Part shown: in pieces, positions 34,801 to 46,800 of the stretch
Position numbering within the stretch: position 1 is the first letter of the stretch
Layout: every line of letters begins with the position of its first letter
Assembly: GCA_964036275.1 (NCBI GenBank)
Contig: OZ038437.1
Coordinates: 10,249,960-10,313,959 of the forward strand
Origin: Litoditis marina
Lineage: Eukaryota > Nematoda > Chromadorea > Rhabditida > Rhabditidae
Reading direction: 5' to 3'
Length of the DNA: 64,000 nt
The notes under the pieces: model-generated
What the model was told of the DNA's origin: nothing
The model's input: only the letters and a program-made list of their open reading frames with translations
The model's database searches: none
Made by a program: the position numbers and the translations under genes

Positions 34801-37800
34801 GTGTCTTACCCCATTATGTTGATGTGTTCAGAGTGCGGAATGAGGATGCGACAATGCTACATAACTTGAATCTAACTCGACTCGACTTTCGTTGGATCGA
34901 TCCCGTAGAGTCTGCCCAACGATTGCTCAAAAATGCGCTTGTGACGAAAAAAGGAGCGGCTTTCCTGGAATTGGCTCAGGTTGGTGAACTTTCCACATTC
35001 CATTTGTACTCTGGTGGTTGTCACTATCTTGTCAGAAAACTCTTAACGCTCGTTTGGTCAACAGAGGTACTGAGTAAAGAGCATTTTGGGAGAAGGTGAC
35101 TAGTTTTCATGGAGAATCTACTTGTGACGAAAATGTTTTAAGTCAATCGTCAATGTATAAGTTCACATTTTACGCAATATCACTCGTTATTCAACCTTTT
35201 CCCTAAGTTTGACTCAATAATATTGAAAGAGACAACAAATGGTTCAGAAATCAGAGTGCTCTAGTGATAGTTTAGTAGTAGATTTTTTGCTGTGGACAGC
35301 GGGAAAAAAGTCGGCTAGTCCCTCCCCAATAGGTTTCTTAGAAAGCCAATCATTTTCGAGTCACCCGCATTTGACAACGCTGATAATCCGGAGTTTCTAC
35401 GTGATTACCAAACCAATCTCAAACAGTTCGAGTTCGAGATCGGGTAACCGGAGCCAGGTTGAACGATTCGGTTCACGAAAACCTTGGTGACTTGGTTTCC
35501 TGGTGAATAATTGCAATTTATATGTTTTATATTCTAATTTGCCATTCATTTTAGGAGCGAATTTTCGTCAATGATTTCGAAGGTGCGCTTGATGATCTCG
35601 TCATGTGTCTTGTGGAAGACGGCAAACACGCACTGATTAGCGATGACAAGGAAAAACTGAATGACCGCTTAATATTCGGTAAGTGGACTAAGTGGCGGTT
35701 AATTATATATGTAACCGGGTGTTTTGGCAACCTAACTGGTTTTTGGTACTGGGTTACTTTGTACGGTAAGCGCGATTTTTTCAGGTTACTCTACGGTTAC
35801 CCGTGAAGTAACCTGAAAAAGGGTTACCAAAAGACTGGTTACATATAGAATTGGCCCTAAGTGGCTCAGACGATTCCCAGCCAATTGGCCAGCACTTTTC
35901 GTAGCGGCCTTGACGAGAGAGTGTACAGGTCAGAGTGACGCAGATTGTCCTGTCTGCTGCCTCGTTGACCTGCATCATACTCTCTCGTTTTTGCAGCTGG
36001 TCAATCGCAGAAAATTGGCGCTAATCGTTCTGAGATGTCACATATTTTTAGTTGGCAGCTGACTATTCTGGCCTGATTGGGGTAACTTATGTCCCCATAA
36101 CTATGTGTAACTAACTTTTCACCATTTACTTTCTGTTTGCAAGCTGTGCATGCTTCAGGTTGTCACAAAGGGCCACCCGGTTTTCAAAAATAAATTTTTG
36201 TCAGAAAAGTGTGTGCTAATTATGTCTCAGAGGTTTCGGTGTTACGGGGCCAAAGCTAGCTGAGCGTGGTGCATCTCACGTCAGATGGAGATGGTGTTGA
36301 TAGGTTGATACAAGATAAAATGATAGTTCAATAAATGGTTGTACCAGTAACCAGTATCAGTATCAAAAACGAATACGTTACTTTCGACAGGCATTTTCCA
36401 TATCAGTTCGAGCTGGGTCTGGGTATTTTATTCCTCGTTAAATTCTGATTTTATCATCACTCAATTACTGATGTATTACGTTACAATGCTTTTTTTCAGT
36501 TCATAAACACCTGGCACGCGTGAAGTTCGCGGAAAATGAAGCGAACGGGAGATCAGCACGCCGACTGGCATACGACCAAGTAGCCGACGATCTGTTACTC
36601 TGGTAATTCAATTTTTGCTCTATTTGTTTTGTTTTTCACACAGGATTGGGCACACGTAAGGTTTGACTATTTGTAGTTCAAAATCAGCCATATTATGCTA
36701 AAATATTTCAGTCATGGCTCTAATATGCGGGTAGTTTCATTTCCTATTGCCACGTAGCTTCGAAGACCGAAAAATCATACTATTCGATATGAATTAGTTG
36801 TTGCGGGACGCGATTTCTGTGTAGTCTTTCTTGTAGTTTGCTCAGATCTGTCAGTCATTGTCGTCTGATCTAGGCTAGTTCCTACTCCCATCCCGCTCTT
36901 ATATGTCTCACTCTCACTCAGATGGGGAACGTGTATATACCACGTCACGTTGTGATATTCACAGGGAAAACTATTGCACTGAGTCTTTGAGAGACTTCTT
37001 CTGCTTCCTGAAGAGACAGTTTTATCTATTGCAGGAATCGCAAGGAAACGCGTCTAATCGCCCTTCAGTTTTATGAACGAGTGTTTGAGTAAGTCGTTGT
37101 TCAGTTTACCATGAAGCATGAAAGTTCTTTCGGGTTTTTCTCTACGGGCATTTTTTTGAAAAACTTACATGATAGCTTGGAACGGTTCATATTGTTTCAT
37201 TGCACACGTGTTGAGTTGTTCTAGAAGGGTTTGTCTCACCAATCCAATCGCTGGTTAGAAGTTTGAACTTCACACTCATGCGTATTAAAGGCTAATAGGT
37301 GCCCACGAGCTTGCAGAGTAAACCTGCATAGGAAATAAGAAGTGTTATAGTGGTCAAAAATAACGTGTCCGTTTCAATTAAGCAGTTCAGGCCAAGTTGA
37401 ACATGTGACCGAGGTCAAAATCCGCAAGGTTAAAATACTCCAATGTCCAATGCATGGTTTCGTTTCCAGACTCTGCTCTACCGACATGCAGAGAATTATT
37501 GCGCTAACTTCTTTGGGTAAAACTGCGAGAGACGTCGGAAAGTACACGGAGTCATTGTATCATTTCAACCAGATGCTCGATTTGGAACGAAAGTTGGGCG
37601 TGGAATGTGAAAAGGTACGCTCATGACAGTTGAATTTGCAGCCGTCTTGCGATATAGTGGAAAAATGAGACAACCGCGCGATGATGGGTTGAGGGGACGT
37701 GAAAACGAGATATCAAATTTTGTTTGAACTTTATACATCCTGTTGTTCACGAACTTTGACCGAAAAGCAACGGGATCAAACTACACGCACAACGGGGTAG

Positions 37801-40800
37801 GGAAAAAACACGGTAAAGGCCAGAAAAAAAGGAACCTATAAAGGGGTGTTTGACGTTTGACAGTTAAATGTTGGGTGAACTCGTACTTACAGGTGATAAC
37901 ATTACTTCACTCATCTTATGAAGAATTTCAGTCTTTTGTGCTAGAATGTTGATAAATATAGAAAATTAGAATTCTTTTTCTATAACTTCCCGACTATACG
38001 ACTATTGTTGTACTCATGTTCTGAAAATATCTCGATACGTATAGTGTATAGAGATATTGAGTTGAAAATGGGTGGGGAAGGAAAGTACATTGCTGCCGTC
38101 AAACTTGTTTAAATTACAGATTCTGTCCTCCGAAGTCTTGATTTTCGACGTGAAATGTGAAGGTAAAATCGGAGGCAGAAATCTGCTTTCGAATGATTTC
38201 GATCATATTCTGGAAAAAATACCACCGAACAGTTATGGGTTGAAGGTCAGAAGTTTTTCGTTGTAATGAAATTATTATAGTCTGTTCTACTCAATTCCTC
38301 AATTGTCACTGTTCAATTTACAGTAGACCGTTTTCGGAAAGTTTTCAAGCATTCTTGCTTTCTTATTTTGATAGTTTTGATAGACGTGTATGTCAAACTA
38401 TTTTTTGTACGTAGGTTTTTGTAGTTGGATTCCTTTGTATTTCAGGCGTATTTCGGTGGTGTGCTGTGTTTTGCAGCTTTCACTGTTCAGACTACAACTG
38501 TACAGCCTGTGGTCACTTCCTACAATTTCAGGGCGATGTTTTTGGTAGTTTCGGAAAATATCTGGCGCAAATTGGCGAAAATGGTGACTCATATCTCTCA
38601 AAGGCACGCGAACTAGATGAAGTGAGTTGGGGGTGATATGATTTAGGGTAGTCCGCTAATGCGCTAATCCGCCTCATTCCTATTCCGGGGCCTGCCGGGA
38701 GAAGTCAAGATTTCTGTTTGTTGTCCATATATAGAGACCGATTTTCTCCTCAACTGTTTTTGTACATCACTTTCATATGACTTTTACTTTAATGACTTAT
38801 AATTTTGAATGATTTATTCTGGTTGCCGCCTGAAACAATTTGTGACGGGCCCCATTCGGTGAACAACAGAAGGAACGGTGAACAAAAGTAACGGGGTAGT
38901 AACGGAGTACAAAAGTAACGGAGTTTTACAAAAGTAACGGAGATTTACAAAAAACGGAGATTTATTATCATTTAGTAACCTAAGCGTCAATAGCGTGTAA
39001 ACGCATTAATATGAACAATTTAGTGTGAATGTGTTTAGGAACGTTTTCCGCACTCTTGGTCGTGCTTCAGCCAGCTAGCTTTCCAAAAAGTTTCTTAGAT
39101 AATCCGTTACTTTTGTGAAACTCCGTTACTTTTGTAGTCCGTTACTATCCCGTTACTTTTGTTCACCGTTACTTTTGTTGTTGGCCCTTCCATTCTCCAT
39201 TCGATACACTTTGTTATTCAAGTAAACTGCATCACTGAAACAAACGTCGCTTTTACTAGCTGATATCACTTATACTGTCGTATTTTCGTTTTTGTTTTTG
39301 TTACTACTGCACTGAGACTCTTTTCGCGTTTTGTGTTTCCCTATTACAAAAAATGTTCCAAAATGTTCTAGCACATCTGACGATACTATAGGTAACGTGA
39401 AACATTTCAGAAGGAAAGAGAGACCAACCCAAATGAAACGATGGACGGGGGAGGGCAGATCAGAGGTAGTGATCGATCGGAAGAGCAACTTGTTTTGCCA
39501 TCGGACGAGGATATTCTTGCTTCTTTCATGGGTAGGTCAATTAATTTATATTAAAGACTTGAATATACTTTAGTAAGTATCCACCTTGGTGGATTCTACG
39601 TTTTTTATTTCACAGTTTTGTTCATCAAACTTAACTTCAGTCTCTTTTTTATATTTGTTGTGTTTTCTCATCATAAAAATTTTCAGACTTTTGAACGGAA
39701 AAACGAGATTCTTATAAAATATACAGTATACAACTTCTTATTCGGAACTCGCAACTAGTAAAAGTTGCCCTAGTATTTGTATGGAAACTTTGTTATAACG
39801 GTGTTAGATAAAATACCCCCCCCCCCTCCCTCCGCCTCCCTTCTCTTTAGAGGAGGTGCGGGGGGCTATTTTGTCTTAAAGTAGGACGATTATGTCGACC
39901 AATCCCGTGTCAACGGTCCTTTAAACTGCAATTGAAAAATGTTTGAAGGACTGAAGCGTTGGCATTGGACCACATAATCGTCCTTCTTTAAGACAACTTT
40001 TTAAGTGTGCAATTTTCAGAAGAAGCAAAGAAAAGGAAACGTCTAGCAGATTTGGAGGCCGCCAACCAGAAGGTAATTCATTCTATGTTATTTCAAATAT
40101 CACTGCCTCGATTCACACTCCTAATTGCACTAAACGGGCAATGTCACAGTGCACACTGCCTGAACGGAATGCCAACTTCACGTGACTATTCAATTTACTT
40201 CTAGTATAAAGACTTTTTGGTTTTGTAAAGTGATTTGAGAAAGTGGATGGGGAGCAAAGATTCATTGTTTATGACATTTCGGCCAATTTTCAAATCTCTA
40301 ATATAAGTTAACTTGTTTCTAGTTAACTTACCCTTTTTGACCACTTGTTCACTGAATTCGAATTTCCTAAAATCAAAATCCGTTTACAAACTAACGTTTA
40401 CCTGAAATTCAGGTTAGATGAAAGGGCAGCCGGCAGGGTTACTGAGAAAAACGGTTTGAAGAAGAGTTTACTCAACATTTTCAGCGTGAGAAGATTAATC
40501 GCTTGCGCGAGCGTCGATTGCGCAAAAATGAGGCCGTTCGTCAGCCTGCACCAGACGAGAGCGACAGCTACTCAGAAGACGAACAAGGATATTCTGTTCG
40601 AAAAAGTATACTTTATTCACCAGTAAGGTCCGACTACTGGACGATACACGTGATTTTGCAACAAAAATTAACCAATCTTCTGGTTTTTGTCGAAAAAGTC
40701 AGTTTTTAGAGTTTTTTTTTGACTATTCGCACAAATTCACTGGGGTATGTATGACTTTATTTCATCTATCCTTCACCCTCCAAAGTATGCGGGCGAATAG

Positions 40801-43800
40801 CGAATATTGTATTCCTTTCAGGAAACATGTTCTCTAGAATTCGTGGTAGCTGGTAGAAAAGGATTAAGGCCAGTTCATCAATTTTTGAGACACTCCGAAA
40901 AAGAGTACGTGTTGAACTTTTGCCCTGGTGTTTAGCATTTTACTGAAAAGTTCAAGGATAATGGCCGGGTGAAAACGCTTTCGTGACTAGGAAAGTGTGA
41001 TTCAGACATTAAGGTGAATGTTTACGGCATGCGCACAATTGTTATGGTTTGTTCACTTTCAACGTGAATATTTGATACTCCAACTCATATTTAGCTATAA
41101 TGCGAATATAATGCCGTTTCAGCAAGGAAACATCCGTGTATTGAAAGTGATATCGAGGAGCCAATGTCGCCGGAACCTGAGAGGCCCTCTTCCTCATCTA
41201 GTGTCAGTTTTTTTTGTTTTTTTTGGTACGCCCGAGGCGCGCTACTGAAGGAAAAAATGCGTGGAGGGGAAAATGGAAAGTGCATACAAGGTTGATGTTT
41301 GGGCCAATTCCAAAATGATCCCGGTATTTCGCTAACCCTATCAAGTGACCTTAACCGGGTTACCTGGTTAATCCTTTTGTATACCTGGTATGGTTAACAA
41401 AATACCGGGTTGAATAAAGAATTCGCCTGATGTTGATCTGGCAAACTTGCATTTTATTTGGCAAAAAAAAACAAACGTTGCAGTTTAGGTTTCGTGCAAT
41501 TTTCATGCGAAATCTTGCGATCTTTTTAGGAACAATAGAAACGTTAGAAGAATAACATAGAAGAACAGTTGATGAAAACAATAAATACCATAGTTTCAAC
41601 ACAAAGTCAGCCAAATCTCAGGAGTTGTCAGTCTTCTCTTTAGTAGAACTTCAATTAACCTAACTCGTTCGGTTAAGAAAACCTGTTTATTTCTCTATTA
41701 CCATGTGTATAAAGATTCATTGACGGTAACAGAATATGACTCTTTTCTTAAAGTAGGGCGGTTATGTGGACCGATCCCGACGCATCGGTACTTCAAAGGA
41801 TAGAAACTGCAATTGAGAAATGTGTTGCAGTTTATAGCAGGACGATTATGTGGACCAATCCCGTGTCATCGGTCCTTTAAGCTGCAGTTGGAAAATGTAT
41901 TGCAGTTTGAAGGACTGAAGCGTTGTGATTGGACCACATGATCGTCCTTTCTTAAAGGACCGAATCGTTGGGATTGGTCCACATAATCGTCCTTCCTCAA
42001 CAAGATTTCTTTCAGTGGGCTGGTCGAGAGAATGTTGCGCCTTCATCGGGTGGCAGTACGGGAAGTCGGCCATATAGCCAGTCAGCTGGAACGTCTAGGA
42101 ACAGTGGTGACAGGCTGGGAAGAGCACTAACACAGGTTAGTTCGGATAAACTAGAAGTCAATTGAATAGTCACGTAAATTTAGCATTCTAATAAGACATC
42201 ATTGACTAACATTATAACACTGACCGGGACAGAAGGTGGAGAGAAAAGTGTGTCGTGCCAGCGTCAATCAGCGCCCGAGTTCGACTCTGCACAAGGAGTT
42301 CATTTTGAGAACATGCGAAAGTTTTTGGGTTGGCAGAATTCAGGTAGTATTCCTGAGTTTTCTGTAGTTTGCTCAGATTTCGAAGGTATTTCTCGGTGTC
42401 TCGTATAGGCAGCAAGCTCCATTTGCATTATTCATATTGAAACTGGTTGACGTGGGTTAGTTGTTTCTGAACCAGTGAGTAATCTTTGAAGGTTGGCCGT
42501 TCGATCCAGAGAGTCGATAGCGACACCCCTACAAGAAGAAAGCGAAAAGTGCATAGCTCGGCGGATTTGACTAGGAAAAGACGTAGTTTACCTGATGAAA
42601 CAAGGAGTGGACGGTAAGTGTTCGACATTTTTTCAAAATGAGTGCCCCGAAGGGGGAAAGATCTCTGATTTTAGACATTATTGATTTTCTCGTTCCTTTA
42701 TTAATAATTTTTATAAAATGAAATGATTTCTCGATATTTGAATCGAGCGACATTTCAGTTCGTCAGCGGCAAGTGTCCCCTTGGTAGGCGTATCGCCATC
42801 TCGCTCTCCCTCCACGCACTCTTCTATCGACCAGACGCTTCAGAGGTTTGTATACTCTGTTTCACCAATGTATGTTCATCTACAGTAGTCCATCGAATAT
42901 TCGGGAGGCTCTTTATAGTTTAGAGGTCATTATTTTGGTCTCAACCTTTCAGAGTTTGTAGTAGTAGAGATGCAGATGGCAGTACCAAAATTTGCAGAAT
43001 TTCTAAAAACACCAACATACCAAACGTTGAGCTGAAAGTTTGAGCGTATTACTGTAGAGGTTTATGAGTAGGTGGAACAAACTATACATGAGGCATACAC
43101 CAGTAAGGTCCGACTGTTCGCGAAAAAGGAGTAGGTTTTCAGATGAAAACTTGTGAAAATCAATATTTGTATCAAAAATAGGCAAATTCTTCAGATTTCG
43201 AGGAAAAGGCAGTCCGTTTATAGGCACTCTATGACTGTCCGGACAACTTTACTGTAGCATGACTCGAGGCCAATATAATCTGTAACCGGGTTAAATGTAG
43301 CAGCAAAGGTTAAATAGGCTGACGGTGGATGTACATTATTGCAATATGATTATTGATATTTGATCAAATATTTGACCTGTTTTGAGGTTCGCCTTCTTTT
43401 TGTCTAAGAAAGGTATATGAATACACTAAAGTGTGATTGAACTCTAAATTCAGGCACGAAAGCTCCGATGTTAGTCAGCGTCCCCCGTCTGTACCAGCCG
43501 CGCAGCAAGCTCCGCCCACTCCGGCTGTCAAGCCAATTACTGTGAAAATAACCTTTCTCGGGGTGAATGGAAAGAAAATCAAGACTAAGATGTTTCCTTT
43601 TCCAAGGTATGTTTGTAGTTTGACGTAATACTCTTTATCTTTCCTACATAGATTTAAACAGTATTCAGCCAATCTTTGGGATAAACATTGATAGTTTCGA
43701 AGATCTGTCATGTGCATGATGAGTAAAGGGTTATGAAATCCAGATTTTATACTATTTCGTCGAATCCTTAGTTATAAGTTGTTGGAAAGTAACTTTAGCG

Positions 43801-46800
43801 AAAACATAGAAGTGGTGAACGAAATGTGTACATGGATTTGGTGATTTGATCACAATATATTTCGGAACCGGTTTCAACTATTTTGTCTCTTCTTGTCTTC
43901 TCTAACACCAGTCTAATTGCAAGATTGACGATTCACTGTCACTTACAGTGATTCCACGATTGTTGATGTGTACAATGAGTGTTTAAATGAGTTGCCAGCT
44001 CAACATTTGATCGAAATTCAAGGAGCGGATGACTGTGAGGTAAGGTTGGATTGGGTTTAGCAGACTATACTGCGAAAAGGAGCCCTTTTCCGGTATAAAG
44101 ACATGATGCGACTTTGTTGTTCACAAAAGTTAGATGAAAGTCAGGTGTTCAATTGGGGTAACCAAACTATGAAAACGGTGGTGGAGGTGAGGTTTCACTA
44201 TAAAAACCAGATATTTGAAATTTGCATACAACGTAGTTGTAATTCTGATTTCTTGCTTAATAACACAGGTGATTCAATGAACAGACCTGTGTACTCATAC
44301 ACCACCAAGGCACCAAGGGTCTCTCATTTTTCTGTGAGCTCGCGATATCCCCCCCCCCCCCCCTCCCTCATTATTGAGTCGCGATCCCTCCAAAATAGTT
44401 CAAAACGGCGATTTCCATCAATTTTCGGTTTGATTTTCATTCGTTTTGTATGAAGTCGCTGGTTTTTAACTAGCGACCCTTACTTCTTATAAAAATTAGA
44501 AAAATAACTTGGTGGTATATGTGTGTATTTAAGATGCATAACGAAATTCCTCTGCAATCACTCGATGTTCCCCGGCTTTTAAACTGTCACTTGAAGCTAT
44601 CGTCGGCTGAAATGCTCTTTAAAATGGGTTGTCGTGAGTTCACTTGTTATCTTGTTAATGCTAATGATAGTTATTATAATGACATTCAATCTTAGACTAT
44701 CTCCGTAAAATAGAAGTATTGTATTTTATGTCCAATTCTACAGCCGTACAACTATGCAAGTACAACTATATTGCAGATACAGAAGGTTTTTGAGAACAAT
44801 GTTCTCACAAACTGATAGAACAATTCTCCATGATAGTCAGATAGGTTTGAAAAGCTTCTTTTGGACGAAATTGAGAAGTTTTCAACAATTTTGTGAAGTA
44901 AAAGAACGTATTCTAATGGAACAACTATTTACTTTATCAGAAATAGTCTATACAAGTTTTTTGATTGATTAATAGTCTTTCGTTGTATTGTTTACAAACT
45001 TTCATATTGTTTACAAACTTTATTGTTTACAGCTAATGCTCCCGCTTCCGTAGTCAGCTTGTTGAAAGAGTTTGACAAGTCATCCAAACTGGACTTAGCT
45101 CAACATGAAGTTGATGACTACAAGGAGGATATCTTCAAAGCTGTGTTGGGTTCGAAACAACAAGTGAAACAGTTGATTCTCGACAACGTTGGTGAGTGTT
45201 TTTAAGGACTGCCTCAGGGAGGACTCGAACCCGAGACTGATATGTTGGCAGACAACTGCTCGAGCTGATTGACTAGTATGACAAATACGCAATGAACACG
45301 TTGAGAAGAATCAACCAGTTGGTTTATTGAAAGCATAGAAATGCCTACGTTTTTTTCTAAATCACCTAAATAAAAGTTTTTCTGCCGATTTTATTGGAGT
45401 TCGAGAAATACAGGCGCGACCGTCTTTTAGCAAAACTGAAAACCTTGCTACCATCAGAAATAGTAAGATAACCTAAATTTGCGGATTTGCAGAGCTGTGT
45501 GTAGATGACGTGCCGTTTCTAGCCCGCATGCTGCCAACCTGCCACCATTTCAAGGCTGATGCCACCGGCATTACTGATGACATTATTGACAGCCTGGTTA
45601 CGGTGAGTTCCCCTTTGACATGGGAAAATCAGAGAAAAGTGAAGACCATATCTATCATTTAAATTAAAAAGAATCAAGATGACCTGGAAAACGAATCATC
45701 ACATGTATTATTGACAGTCTGGCACTGATGAGTACGGAACCAGGCGCGAACACATACAATATATTTTAAGTTGTAAGTATCGCTTACAAATAGCAGGAAA
45801 ATGAGATGTGGGAAACCTTTCAGATCTTCATTTTTTAGAAGGCGCAAGGTATAGTTCATGGTTTCACGGTTGCGTGAAGTAAGAATATGCAAATTACTAT
45901 AAATAAGTGAATAAATGTTTAATGTATTGCAGGCTCTCGATTCACCGACCGCACTTCGTACTTTGAATCTATCGTCGTGCGAGCTTCAAAGTGGTCGTTC
46001 TATGAGTTTTCTTTTGCGTCTGGCACCCTCTCTCCAGTCCCTGCATCTCTCCAATCTGGAGTTGAAGGATGGATCACGTGAACTGATGGAAACTATTTGT
46101 GGTGGGTAGTTTTATTTTTGTACGTTTTCGAATTGACCGGCTTGGTTTCATACGGTCAGGACAATAAAACGTGCTGTATTTCCTGCTTAAAAACAAGTAC
46201 GAAGTGGGCTTCCAATTATCCGTTGTTTTCGAGATCGAACTACAACTCAGAGATGGTTTGCTTCAGTTTTTATAAGGCTCGAGATTTATGAGAACGATCC
46301 ATGGAAAGCTACTGAAAAACAGTTGCATGTTCGAAACAACAGAAACGTGCTATCATGAATCCAAATATTATGAAAGGAGCTTTTTCAGGAAATGGTTGAA
46401 TATGCAATCCTTTGTATATTTTATAAGTTGTGAATTCACTCAACCCGTTTAGGTTTATCATCTCTGACGGTGTTGAATTTGTCGTATAATGCCGCCTGGA
46501 TGACCGCGGAGTTAACAGGGAAGCTGGCTGAGAATTGCAGTGAGAGGTTGAGGGAACTGGCACTGACAAGTTGCAATCTGGACAAATTTGAGTTCAAGGT
46601 TAGTTTTTATATTTTGTGGATTTGCTTTTCAGAGTTTTCCACCTCACAATGCGATTTCTGGCAACTTTTACCCATTTTTACTGATTCCTGGTTTAATGTA
46701 GAGGCCAAGATATACTCCGTTTCATCAATCGACGACTTTCTACAGTAATATTTCGAATATTCAAGGCTGTTTATCTATTAAACAGACGGACTTTTAAATT

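Noticed and set aside
38101..38266. Independent small gene over 38072-38266
   Set aside because: The frame is TONSL exon 11 (38120-38245), in phase with exons 10 and 12.
39810..39860. C and G runs (here, at 44348-44364 and at 62426-62446) as regulatory sites
   Set aside because: Simple homopolymer tracts of uncertain length; nothing links them to a function.
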